DNA from: Anoxybacteroides voinovskiense
GTDB taxonomy: Bacteria; Bacillota; Bacilli; Bacillales; Anoxybacillaceae
Length of the DNA: 39,300 bases
Direction: 5' to 3'
Assembly (NCBI RefSeq): GCF_014196205.1
Contig: NZ_JACIDE010000028.1
Location: forward strand, 1 to 39,300
The position numbers were made by a program, and so were the translations under genes. The notes under the pieces were generated by a model. The model saw only the letters and a program-made list of their open reading frames with translations. It was not told the origin of the DNA and ran no database searches. This document shows positions 6,594-14,261 of the stretch, piece by piece; positions within the stretch are counted from its first letter, which is position 1; each line of letters opens with the position of its first letter.

Positions 6594-8874
6594 CTTGTTC
6601 CATCCTTCTTTCTATTAACGCTCCCATTAACCGAAGGGCATCGCGTTTCGCATGGTTAGACGATACGTCTAGGCCAATGCATGACGGGCACCCCGATTCA
6701 CACTGGCATCGCTCGAGTAGTTGCTTTGCTTCTGTTATTACTTGTTCCATCACTGAATAAAGTGCCTCGCTTAAGCCGATCCCGCCAGGATAGCGGTCGT
6801 AAAAGAAAATCGTCGGCTGTTCGTTGTGCACCGCTTTCACTTGGGCAACGACGTGTAAATCGGACGGGTCACACATGACAAAGAGCGGTGCGACATATTG
6901 CAGGGCATGTGCGACTCCTAACAATCCTTGTTCTAACCGCCCCTCACTCCATTCGCCGCCTAACGATTCACCAGTTAGACTAATCCATACCGCATTTGTG
7001 TGCAACTCTTCTTCCGGCAAATAAATAGGACCTGAGCCGATATTTTCGTGCGTTTCTAATTTTAGTTTTTTAAAGATGGTCGCTTTCGCCAATACCATCA
7101 CATCACCAAAGCCGATTTCGGCGAACGCCGTTTTCCGCTTTCGGTCTTCTTCTAATACTTTGAGTTCTACCGCAAGATTCGCGTCCGTAAAATATTCGAC
7201 ATCGACTTGTCGGACGTATGCTTTTTTCTCCTCCCAATCGAGCGTTTCGACTTGATATTGTATTCCTTGATGCAAATAAATCGCTTCTTCATGAAGCAGC
7301 GTCATTGCGCTAAAGCGATCCATTTCTCCGATGACGCGATGGGCACCTGTTTCGGAAATATCGATAATAATCACATTTTCTTGTGACGCCGAACGCAAAC
7401 TAATCGTGTGCGCAGGGAAAGAGTCGCTCATCCAATACCATTTTTCTCCTTTTTGATAAAGCACACGCTCGTCGGCTAAAAATTCTAAAATGTCAACGAC
7501 TTCGACCCCATCAAACGTTTCCTCGCGGCGAAACGGCAACTCAAATGCAGCACATTTCAAATGATCGGCTAAAATGACGAGATTATTTGGATTGATTCTT
7601 GCAGTTTCCGGGCTTTTTTCTAAGACGTACGACGGGTGCTGGATAATATATTGGTCGAGCGGGCTAGAGCTTGCGACAATGACAACGACCGATTCTTCTT
7701 GTCTTCGTCCCGCACGGCCTGCTTGTTGCCATGTGCTAGCGATAGTGCCTGGATAGCCAGTAATAATACACGCTTGCAGCTGGCCAATGTCTACTCCTAG
7801 TTCAAGCGCGTTTGTGCTGACGACCCCGACAATTTCCCCGTTGCGCAATCCTTTCTCAATCGCCCGCCGCTCGCTCGGCAAATAGCCGCCGCGATAGGCG
7901 CGAATCGATTGTTCGCCAAACTCGTATTTGACGAGCTGCTTTAAGTACGAAAGCAAAAGTTCTACGCGAACGCGGCTTTTCGCAAATACAATTGTTTGGA
8001 TGCTATTTTTTAACAGTTCCGCTGCTAATTCTTTTGCTGCGAGCGTTGCACTTTTACGAATGTTTAACGCTTGATTGACGACCGGCGGGTTGTAAAAAAT
8101 GACATGTTTTTTCCCTGCTGGTGCCCCGTTTTGGTCAATGAGCGTCATTCTACAGCCAGTGAGCGTTTCGGCTAGCTCTTTCGGATTGGCGATCGTAGCG
8201 GACGTGCAAATAAATTGCGGGTTGCTTCCGTAAAACTGACAAATTCGTTTTAGTCGGCGGATGACGTTCGCTACGTGGCTCCCAAATACCCCTCGGTACG
8301 TATGCAGTTCATCAATGACAACAAACCGTAAATTTTCGAATAACGCCACCCATTTCGTATGGTGCGGCAAAATGCCGGAATGTAACATGTCCGGATTCGT
8401 AATGACGATGTTGCCTGCTTTTCTTATTTTTTGCCGAATCGTTGGGGACGTATCACCGTCATATGTATCGCAATAAATCGTGGATTCTAATTCGTGAATT
8501 AGTTCGTTTAACGCGCTTTTTTGGTCTTGCGCTAACGCTTTTGTTGGAAAGATGTAAAGCGCTCGTGCTTCTGGGTGGTGAAGCATCGCTTGCAATATTG
8601 GTAAATTATAACATAGCGTTTTTCCCGATGCCGTCGGCGTGACGGTCACGATGTTTTTCCTAACTTCGACTGCTTCATACGCCTCTTTTTGATGCGTGTA
8701 TAAGGCGGAAATTCCCCGCTGTGTTAACGCTTGCTTTAAGCGCGGATGAAGCGATAATGGAAACGGAACAGTTTCTGCTTCTCGTTCTGGAATTGTATGC
8801 CAATAGGCGACGTGTTCGTTTTTCCTCCAATCTTCAAGAATTTGTTGTAGCGTTTTTCGTTTGTTCAACATCAT
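6583..8874 (-). CDS. mrfA: MrfA/YprA, DEAD-box-like DNA helicase with zinc-binding tail
   Basis: This about 763-residue superfamily 2 helicase corresponds to B. subtilis MrfA, a 3'-5' DNA helicase for removal of mitomycin C lesions. Numbering from GTG 8880, the Q/Walker A region is TPTASGKT (81-88), the Walker B box is DELH (180-183), and later motifs include SATIANP and the arginine-finger region GYPGTIASTWQQAGRAGRR. The C-terminal domain (DUF1998 type) carries four cysteines as CQCESGCPSC, which in MrfA bind zinc. I prefer ATG 8874 (or 8871) to GTG 8880 because the AGGTG ribosome binding site overlaps that GTG. It is the first gene of the mrfAB pair. Confidence 0.93.
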   Translation of the reverse strand: MMLNKRKTLQQILEDWRKNEHVAYWHTIPEREAETVPFPLSLHPRLKQALTQRGISALYTHQKEAYEAVEVRKNIVTVTPTASGKTLCYNLPILQAMLHHPEARALYIFPTKALAQDQKSALNELIHELESTIYCDTYDGDTSPTIRQKIRKAGNIVITNPDMLHSGILPHHTKWVALFENLRFVVIDELHTYRGVFGSHVANVIRRLKRICQFYGSNPQFICTSATIANPKELAETLTGCRMTLIDQNGAPAGKKHVIFYNPPVVNQALNIRKSATLAAKELAAELLKNSIQTIVFAKSRVRVELLLSYLKQLVKYEFGEQSIRAYRGGYLPSERRAIEKGLRNGEIVGVVSTNALELGVDIGQLQACIITGYPGTIASTWQQAGRAGRRQEESVVVIVASSSPLDQYIIQHPSYVLEKSPETARINPNNLVILADHLKCAAFELPFRREETFDGVEVVDILEFLADERVLYQKGEKWYWMSDSFPAHTISLRSASQENVIIIDISETGAHRVIGEMDRFSAMTLLHEEAIYLHQGIQYQVETLDWEEKKAYVRQVDVEYFTDANLAVELKVLEEDRKRKTAFAEIGFGDVMVLAKATIFKKLKLETHENIGSGPIYLPEEELHTNAVWISLTGESLGGEWSEGRLEQGLLGVAHALQYVAPLFVMCDPSDLHVVAQVKAVHNEQPTIFFYDRYPGGIGLSEALYSVMEQVITEAKQLLERCQCESGCPSCIGLDVSSNHAKRDALRLMGALIERRMEQDVD

Positions 8875-8887
8875 TTTCACCTGCCTA

Positions 8888-8920
8888 TTTTTATTTTAAA
8901 AAAGCGTGGTACGGGTTCAA
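8888..8920 (-). promoter_or_regulatory. Candidate promoter of mrfAB
   Basis: On the minus strand TTGAAC and TAAAAT are 16 bp apart, a few bases upstream of the mrfA ribosome binding site. This is a reasonable sigma-A match. No clear LexA (CGAACN4GTTCG) box was seen. Confidence 0.35.
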
Positions 8921-9034
8921 CAGTAAATTTTTTGCCCGAAAGACAAAGACGTTCGATTTTGTTCAAAAAATCTGCAAAAAAAATCCATAAATAAGCGGTA
9001 CAGTGGTATACAAAAAGAATGGAGGTAAGGTGCC

Positions 9035-9520
9035 ATGAATATGACGCACTATATGGAATTGCTGGCGGTCAATCAGCCGTGGAACTTATTGATTTTTATG
9101 GCCGTTCCAGTCGTTTTAGCGGAAACGATCGCTGTAACGGAGCTAGCCATTTTATTTACGCGAAATTTTAACGGACCATTGCGAAAATTAAATAAATGGT
9201 GTAGCATCCTCGTTGGATTTTATTTTTTAGTCATTTTTGTCTATTTATTTTTCACCGCTGTTATTCCTTTGACTAGCAACGGGGAATGGCGCGGATGGAT
9301 TGATGTGATAGCTGTTGGATTTTATTTATTAGGTGTAATTCCGTTGCTCGGACTAAGCTTGCTCGATATAGGCATCATTGGCCGCCATCTTTCCGAGGAA
9401 GGGAAAATGAAACTACATGCCACTTTCGTTGGTATTTTCCTTATTGTCGCCCATATTGCGATGATTTTCGGCATGCTAAATCCTCATGTTGGTGGCTATA
9501 TGAATCATATGAAGATGTGA
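9035..9520 (+). CDS. Uncharacterised four-helix membrane protein
   Basis: The 161-residue product has four predicted membrane segments, at about 18-41, 55-78, 90-113 and 126-148. A conserved-looking acidic residue and proline lie in the first (PVVLAETIAV), and a short tail ends HVGGYMNHMKM, rich in histidine and methionine. It resembles small permease-like proteins of Bacillaceae without known function. GGAGGT lies eight bases before the ATG. The gene is rightward and shares a hairpin terminator with the convergent cysteine synthase. The His/Met tail could bind a metal or heme, but this is only a guess. The PepSY-type gene at 10621 is also histidine-rich and runs the same way. Confidence 0.75.
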   Translation: MNMTHYMELLAVNQPWNLLIFMAVPVVLAETIAVTELAILFTRNFNGPLRKLNKWCSILVGFYFLVIFVYLFFTAVIPLTSNGEWRGWIDVIAVGFYLLGVIPLLGLSLLDIGIIGRHLSEEGKMKLHATFVGIFLIVAHIAMIFGMLNPHVGGYMNHMKM

Positions 9521-9522
9521 AA

Positions 9523-9547
9523 ACGGCAGCCGTTTTTTGGCTGCCGT
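9523..9547. terminator. Shared convergent terminator
   Basis: A perfect 9-bp inverted repeat (9523-9531 and 9539-9547) with a GTTTTTT loop sits between two gene ends that face each other. Confidence 0.7.
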
Positions 9548-10471
9548 CTAACTTTCAAACAAATCAGACGACAAATAACGTTCGCCCGTATCGGGAGCCA
9601 TGCAGAGGACGCGGGCAGACGGTGGCATTTGCTTAGCGACTTGTACCGCATGATAAGCAGCTGCCCCGGCGGAGGCGCCGACAAAAATTCCTTCTTCCCT
9701 CGCTAAACGGCGCGCCATCGTTTGGGCATCTTCATCTTTAATGAGTAAAATCTCGTCGAAAATATCGCGGTTCAAAATTTTCGGGACAAATCCCGGACCT
9801 GTGCCAGGAATTTTATGCGATCCAGGATGTCCGCCAGACAACACCGGAGAACCGAATGGCTCTACGACATAAATGCGCAAATGAGGGAGATGCTGTTTCA
9901 ACACTTCGCCGGTGCCGGTGACCGTTCCTCCTGTTCCAGCCGTTAATACAAACGCATCTAACTTCCCGTCAAACGCTGCCAAAATTTCCTTTGCTGTGCT
10001 ATGACGGTGCGCATTAGGGTTTGCTTCATTTTCAAACTGCATTGGGATAAAGCTATCCGGAATTTCCGAAGCTAGCCGCTTTGCCTCTTCAATTGCCCCT
10101 TGCATCCTTAATGAAGCAGGCGTTAAACGCACTTCCGCCCCGTATGCTTTTAAAATTTTTACCCTTTCTAACGTCGCATTGTCTGGCATGGTAATAATGC
10201 AGCGATATCCTTTCGCCGCGCACACCATCGCTAACCCTATTCCGGTGTTACCGGATGTTGGCTCAATAATGGTGCTTTTCCCCGGCGTAATCTTTCCTTC
10301 TTCTTCGGCGCGGCGAATCATTTCAAACGCCGCGCGATCTTTGACACTTCCCCCTGGATTAAACGACTCCAATTTGATGTATACTTCTGCCCCATTTTTA
10401 TCTGGGATTCGGTTTAATTTCACGACTGGTGTATTGCCGATTAAATCTAAAATGCAATCGTATCGTTTCAC
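9548..10471 (-). CDS. cysK: Cysteine synthase (O-acetylserine sulfhydrylase family)
   Basis: A PLP enzyme expected to make L-cysteine from O-acetylserine and sulfide. Numbering from TTG 10483, the PLP lysine is K48 in PGGSVKDR, the phosphate-side loop SGNTG is at 77-81, and the glycine-rich AGTGGTVTGTG loop follows, all as in CysK. I prefer GTG 10471 (307 residues), because homologues start just before YDCILDLIGNTPVVKL and a GGGG lies six bases upstream. Bacilli carry several paralogues (CysK, YtkP, and MccA, which is cystathionine beta-synthase-like), and this could be the YtkP-type one; the symbol marks family rather than orthology. The gene stands alone with a good promoter. No S-box or T-box leader is visible. 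Confidence 0.85.
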   Translation of the reverse strand: MKRYDCILDLIGNTPVVKLNRIPDKNGAEVYIKLESFNPGGSVKDRAAFEMIRRAEEEGKITPGKSTIIEPTSGNTGIGLAMVCAAKGYRCIITMPDNATLERVKILKAYGAEVRLTPASLRMQGAIEEAKRLASEIPDSFIPMQFENEANPNAHRHSTAKEILAAFDGKLDAFVLTAGTGGTVTGTGEVLKQHLPHLRIYVVEPFGSPVLSGGHPGSHKIPGTGPGFVPKILNRDIFDEILLIKDEDAQTMARRLAREEGIFVGASAGAAAYHAVQVAKQMPPSARVLCMAPDTGERYLSSDLFES

Positions 10472-10507
10472 AACTATCCCCAACCTTTATCCAAGCATTC
10501 TCCCTCG

Positions 10508-10536
10508 ATTATAGAAGGTTTTTTATCTTTCATCAA
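10508..10536 (-). promoter_or_regulatory. sigma-A promoter of the cysteine synthase gene
   Basis: On the minus strand TTGATG (10536-10531) and TATAAT (10513-10508) are separated by 17 bp. The leader is only about 30 bases long, too short for a riboswitch. Confidence 0.75.
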
Positions 10537-10620
10537 TTGTTCAATTCCTCTTCATTTGTTTCACACATCTTTTTTTTATGATTAACTTCGAGGAACAAAT
10601 GGAAGGAGAGGTTAGGGAAT

Positions 10621-11067
10621 ATGAGAAAAATGAGAAATGTTCATCTTTGGATTGGACTAATTACATCGCTCTTTTTATTTATTGAAGCAGGAACAGGGTT
10701 GTTACTTACAGAGCGATGGCTGATGGGCAGCTCAAGCGGGCACGGGCAGCATCATGAGCATAGCGGTGGACATGGAGAGCATTTATCGATGATGGACGCT
10801 GTCAAAAAAGCAAGTGAGTCAGGTGCCTTTGCTTGGAACGATGTGAGTGTCGTAATGAACCACGGGGTGTATATGGTCAAGCTAAATGACGACGCAGGGA
10901 CAATAGTCACCATTTCCCCAGACGGAACGGTCATTAGTAAAGAAGCGAACAAGCTTGCATCGATTGTCCGCGGGCTTCATGTCGGGCAAGTCGGCGATGT
11001 CAATATCAAATGGATGTTAGATGTTGCCTCGATTAGCATTTTACTACTCATATCGGCAAGTCAATGA
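10621..11067 (+). CDS. PepSY-type membrane protein, C-terminus apparently truncated
   Basis: The 148-residue protein starts with a short basic end and a membrane helix (about 8-30, HLWIGLITSLFLFIEAGTGLLL). An external histidine-rich loop (HGQHHEHSGGHGEH, about 40-54) follows, then a PepSY-like alpha/beta region (about 55-120) and the start of a second helix (WMLDVASISILLL). Relatives of this two-helix PepSY-associated family normally finish the second helix with a TG-Y/F-L-S-type turn and a basic cytoplasmic tail. Here the frame changes to ISASQ and stops inside the 3' end of the convergent kinase gene. The last 20 bases overlap that gene, with no terminator between. The likely cause is a deletion that removed the true 3' end. 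The histidine-rich loop suggests metal contact, but the function is unknown. Confidence 0.7.
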   Translation: MRKMRNVHLWIGLITSLFLFIEAGTGLLLTERWLMGSSSGHGQHHEHSGGHGEHLSMMDAVKKASESGAFAWNDVSVVMNHGVYMVKLNDDAGTIVTISPDGTVISKEANKLASIVRGLHVGQVGDVNIKWMLDVASISILLLISASQ

Positions 11068-12439
11068 CCACTTCTGTTCCTTTTCCTTCTTCACTTGCAA
11101 ATGTAATCGTTCCGTGGTGAAGCTGCACAATTTGCTTCACGATCGCTAATCCTAGCCCCGTACCGCCTTCCGTTCGCGTTCGTGCGGCATCGACTCGGAA
11201 AAATCGTTGGCCAAGAAACGGGAGTTTATCTTTTGGAATTCCTTTTCCTGAATCGCGAATGACAAGTTGGCATCGTTCGTTGCCGGCCGGAGTGAGTCGC
11301 ACACAAATCTCTCCGCCAGTCGGGGTATAGCGAATGGCGTTATCAAGAAGGTTGTGAATGACTTGTTCGATTCGGTCAGCATCGCCTTCGATAATAATGT
11401 CGGGATTTACATCTACCGTAATGGTAATCGCTTTTTCTTGTAAAAACGGCTCATATTTTTCGATCGTACCTTCCACCACTTGGGCAAAGACGAGCAACGT
11501 TTTTTGCAGCGGAACGCTTTTCTCTTCCAGCCGCGCTAAATCGAGCAAATCGCGGACAAGCCGTTCCATTCGCCCCGCTTCGCGATGGATAAGCTTCACG
11601 TATTTTTTTCCTTCTTCTTTCGTTTTGACCATTCCTTGCAAAATCGCTTCGCTATACCCTTTTACATAGCTTAACGGCGTGCGCAATTCATGCGACACGT
11701 TCGCTAAAAACTCTCGTTTCCGCATATCTTCTTCGTAAATCGCTTTCGCCATAATATTAAACGCTTTCGCAAGCCGGCCGATTTCATCGTCCGCTTGTAT
11801 CGGAATTTGCGCTTCGTACTCCCCATGCGACATACGATAGGCGACTTGTTCCATCTCTTTTAACGGCCCCGCGAGACGGTTCGCCATTTTTTTGCCAAAC
11901 ATCACTAAAGCAATGACAAATAAACTCGCAAGCGGAAGCCAAATGACAGCTACTTCTTTTGTCATGTCTTGAATCGTCGCAAGAGGAATATACAAATAAA
12001 GTACCCCTTCTAGTCGCTGATGGTCTAATAACGGCACGACGACGCCCATAATTTTACGACCAAATCGCTTTTCGTAGCCGACTTTTGTTACCACTTCCCC
12101 TGCTAATAGCTTCTCGCGGTCGGTTTCGTGAATAAGCGAGTCGTAATCTACTTCAAACGGAAGGCAGGCGCTTAGTTCGCGCGGGTTATTCACGAGCAAC
12201 ACTTCTGCCGTTGATTTTTCATTGTACCATTCCACTTGCTTACGATAGTCGTCCGTAATCGGACCGCCGTGATAGTCCGCGGCAATATTTTTTCCTTCTT
12301 CTACTAATGTTTGTTCTACTTTATCAACGTACAAGTTTTTGTAGAAATAATTCAATAAAAAGTAAGAAAAAGAGACGGTAATGAGGACCACAAGGCTAAT
12401 CGTCAGCCAAATTTTTTGCACGAACGTTTTTGGTCGCAT
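11048..12439 (-). CDS. Membrane-bound sensor histidine kinase
   Basis: The 463-residue kinase has two membrane segments (about 10-32 and 163-182) flanking an extracytoplasmic sensor region of about 130 residues. A HAMP domain (about 184-236) follows, then the dimerisation domain with H250 in FLANVSHELRTPL, and an ATPase domain with the N-box HNLLDNAIRYTP (362-373), DSGKG (396-400) and GGTGLG (425-430). All catalytic motifs are intact. It is the partner of the response regulator just upstream; the genes are three bases apart. The sensor region holds one cysteine and no family I can name, so the signal is unknown. The beta-propeller lipoprotein in the same operon may take part in sensing. Confidence 0.9.
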   Translation of the reverse strand: MRPKTFVQKIWLTISLVVLITVSFSYFLLNYFYKNLYVDKVEQTLVEEGKNIAADYHGGPITDDYRKQVEWYNEKSTAEVLLVNNPRELSACLPFEVDYDSLIHETDREKLLAGEVVTKVGYEKRFGRKIMGVVVPLLDHQRLEGVLYLYIPLATIQDMTKEVAVIWLPLASLFVIALVMFGKKMANRLAGPLKEMEQVAYRMSHGEYEAQIPIQADDEIGRLAKAFNIMAKAIYEEDMRKREFLANVSHELRTPLSYVKGYSEAILQGMVKTKEEGKKYVKLIHREAGRMERLVRDLLDLARLEEKSVPLQKTLLVFAQVVEGTIEKYEPFLQEKAITITVDVNPDIIIEGDADRIEQVIHNLLDNAIRYTPTGGEICVRLTPAGNERCQLVIRDSGKGIPKDKLPFLGQRFFRVDAARTRTEGGTGLGLAIVKQIVQLHHGTITFASEEGKGTEVVIDLPI

Positions 12440-12442
12440 CCG

Positions 12443-13114
12443 TTACACCTCAAATTTGTAGCCGATTCCCCATACCGTCTTAATGAACGAACCGGCTTGC
12501 TTTAGCTTAATTCGCAACGTTTTAATATGGGTATCGACCGTTCTTGCGTTGCCCGTATAATCATACCCCCAGACGCGAAGCAATAAGTCTTCGCGGCTAA
12601 ATACTTGTCCAGTATGTTTGGCAAGAAAAAGAAGCAAATCAAACTCTTTTAACGTCAACAAAATGGCTTCTCCATCAACCGCTACTTTTCGGCCTTTTTC
12701 ATCGATGAAAAGCGAGCCGAAGGACAAGTCGTCTGTTTTTTTCGTTTGCGATACCCTGCGCAACACTGCCTCAATGCGGGCAATGAGTTCGCCAGGGCTA
12801 AATGGCTTCACGATATAATCATCGCCGCCAAGCTTAAAGCCCTTTACTTTATCCCATTCTTCCCCTCTTGCGGTTAAAAAGACGATCGGCACGTCCGAAC
12901 GTTCACGAATCCGTTCACATAACGTAAATCCATCGATGGTTGGCATCATCACATCAAGCAACATTAAATCCACTTGCTTTGTATGCAATAGCTGTAATGC
13001 TTCTTCTCCATCTTTTGCTTGCAAGCAAGAAAACCCTGAGTTTTCTAAATACATGCCTACTAAAAAACGCATGTCTTCTTCATCATCGACTATAAGAATC
13101 GTCCGGTTCTCCAT
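12443..13114 (-). CDS. OmpR/PhoB-family response regulator
   Basis: A receiver domain (about 1-120) with the acidic pocket VDDEED and phospho-acceptor D56 (numbering from ATG 13120) is joined to a winged-helix DNA-binding domain (about 130-225) with LTLKEFDLLLFLA and the recognition region TVDTHIKTLRIKL. Such regulators bind direct repeats as dimers. I chose ATG 13114, because GGGAG lies six bases before it; the ATG at 13120 touches the ribosome binding site. That site is inside the last codons of the lipoprotein gene, so translation is probably coupled. The kinase follows after three bases. A TTCACA direct repeat before the operon is a candidate target (autoregulation). Confidence 0.92.
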   Translation of the reverse strand: MENRTILIVDDEEDMRFLVGMYLENSGFSCLQAKDGEEALQLLHTKQVDLMLLDVMMPTIDGFTLCERIRERSDVPIVFLTARGEEWDKVKGFKLGGDDYIVKPFSPGELIARIEAVLRRVSQTKKTDDLSFGSLFIDEKGRKVAVDGEAILLTLKEFDLLLFLAKHTGQVFSREDLLLRVWGYDYTGNARTVDTHIKTLRIKLKQAGSFIKTVWGIGYKFEV

Positions 13115-13116
13115 CG

Positions 13117-14067
13117 TCATCTCCCTTCCCGAATGAGTAATTGAAACGGACCTTTCCCTGTTTTATATTGCCGAACGGACCGCAACGTCTGTTGGTCGAC
13201 AACGTCAATTACATCCCCATCGTAGCTCGCAATGTATAAATACTTATTTCCGCCAATCATCGTAAACGGATTGACTCCAACCGTCAGCGACACCGCTTTC
13301 GTTCCTGTTTTGTCCCATTTTCGCACCGTATTAGAGCCGTGGCTTAAGGTGAAAATGCCGTTGTCCGTTTCTACAAAACTAATCGGCATTGCCGGCGCTG
13401 CAATGGTTTTCTTTAACTTCCCATCCAATGAATATACATGAATGTTCGTTTCAACCGTGCTACCGCTTCCGTGCCCGCCAACCCAAAGCTCTTTCTCTCG
13501 TACTAGCCCGCCAAGCGCTGATTTTGGAACGGAAAACGTCGCAACCATTCGGCGTTTTCGCACATCGATGATGTCTGCTTTTGCGTCATGGAAATCGATT
13601 ACGTACACTTTCCCATCTTTTGTTTGTAGCAACGTCAGCGGCTTTTTCCCTACGCGAATCGCTGCTTCTTCCTTTCCTTCGACAGTAAAGATACGCAATT
13701 TTTGCTGTTGTTCGTCGGCTAAAAACACCTGTTTCCCGTCAGACGAAACGAGGGCGCTGACGATTCCTTTTCCTGTGTTCCATTCGCTTTTTCGTTTTCC
13801 TGTGGCTAAATCATACACATATACTTGCTCTAGTTCGTTTCCATACAACAGCAGTTCTTGACCGTGCTTAAGCAGCACACCACCTTTTACTGGCTCACGT
13901 ATCTCCCATTGCGTATACTTTTTTTCCCGAGTCAAATCAAAAAACGTGACCGTTCCGTCTTTTATATTGACGCTAATCAACGTTTCCATCTGGCGTGGAA
14001 TCGGGGGAAACGCTTGATGTTGGCAGCTTGCAAGCAACAAACAGAGAAAAAGAATGAAACGACGCAT
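13117..14067 (-). CDS. Beta-propeller (YncE/WD-like) lipoprotein
   Basis: The 316-residue protein begins with a lipoprotein signal peptide: MRRF, a hydrophobic run and the lipobox LLASC with C15 as the acylated residue. The rest is a series of about 45-residue strand-rich blades of the YncE/seven-bladed propeller type (for example GKQVFLADEQQQKLRIFTVEG, then GKVYVIDFHDAKADIIDV, then NKYLYIASYDGDVIDVVD). It should be anchored on the outer face of the cytoplasmic membrane and bind a ligand or a partner; no catalytic residues can be named. It is the first gene of an operon with a response regulator and a sensor kinase, so a role as accessory sensor is a fair inference. The start has a GGGGGGAG site. 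Confidence 0.82.
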   Translation of the reverse strand: MRRFILFLCLLLASCQHQAFPPIPRQMETLISVNIKDGTVTFFDLTREKKYTQWEIREPVKGGVLLKHGQELLLYGNELEQVYVYDLATGKRKSEWNTGKGIVSALVSSDGKQVFLADEQQQKLRIFTVEGKEEAAIRVGKKPLTLLQTKDGKVYVIDFHDAKADIIDVRKRRMVATFSVPKSALGGLVREKELWVGGHGSGSTVETNIHVYSLDGKLKKTIAAPAMPISFVETDNGIFTLSHGSNTVRKWDKTGTKAVSLTVGVNPFTMIGGNKYLYIASYDGDVIDVVDQQTLRSVRQYKTGKGPFQLLIREGR

Positions 14068-14093
14068 ATTCTCCCCCCCTTTTTTTCCTATCG

Positions 14094-14125
14094 ATTATAC
14101 ACAAAGACTGTGAAATGTTTGTGAA
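14094..14125 (-). promoter_or_regulatory. Promoter with TTCACA direct repeat before the two-component operon
   Basis: On the minus strand TTCACA occurs at 14125-14120 and 14114-14109, an 11-bp period. A TATAAT box follows nine bases later (14099-14094). There is no good -35 box; its place is taken by the repeat. This layout resembles PhoP-type boxes (TT(A/T)ACA-like, five-base gap) at activated promoters of OmpR-family regulators. Confidence 0.6.
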
Positions 14126-14261
14126 AAATACAAAAAAATTTTTTGTCCTCCATGATTTTTTATGCGAAAATGTTATTTTTAACAATCTCTCTCTTTCCTA
14201 TTTAAGGATTTTCCATTTATAATAATATCATGTATGGTTGGAACGATCGAGGTGAATACGT

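Noticed and set aside
8888-9034. LexA (SOS) box before the DNA repair genes mrfAB.
   Set aside because: No CGAACN4GTTCG-like sequence was found in the gap. GTTCGATTTTGTTC has only partial resemblance and the wrong symmetry.
10484-10620. S-box or T-box leader for the cysteine synthase gene.
   Set aside because: The promoter places the start only about 30 bases before the gene, too short for either leader.
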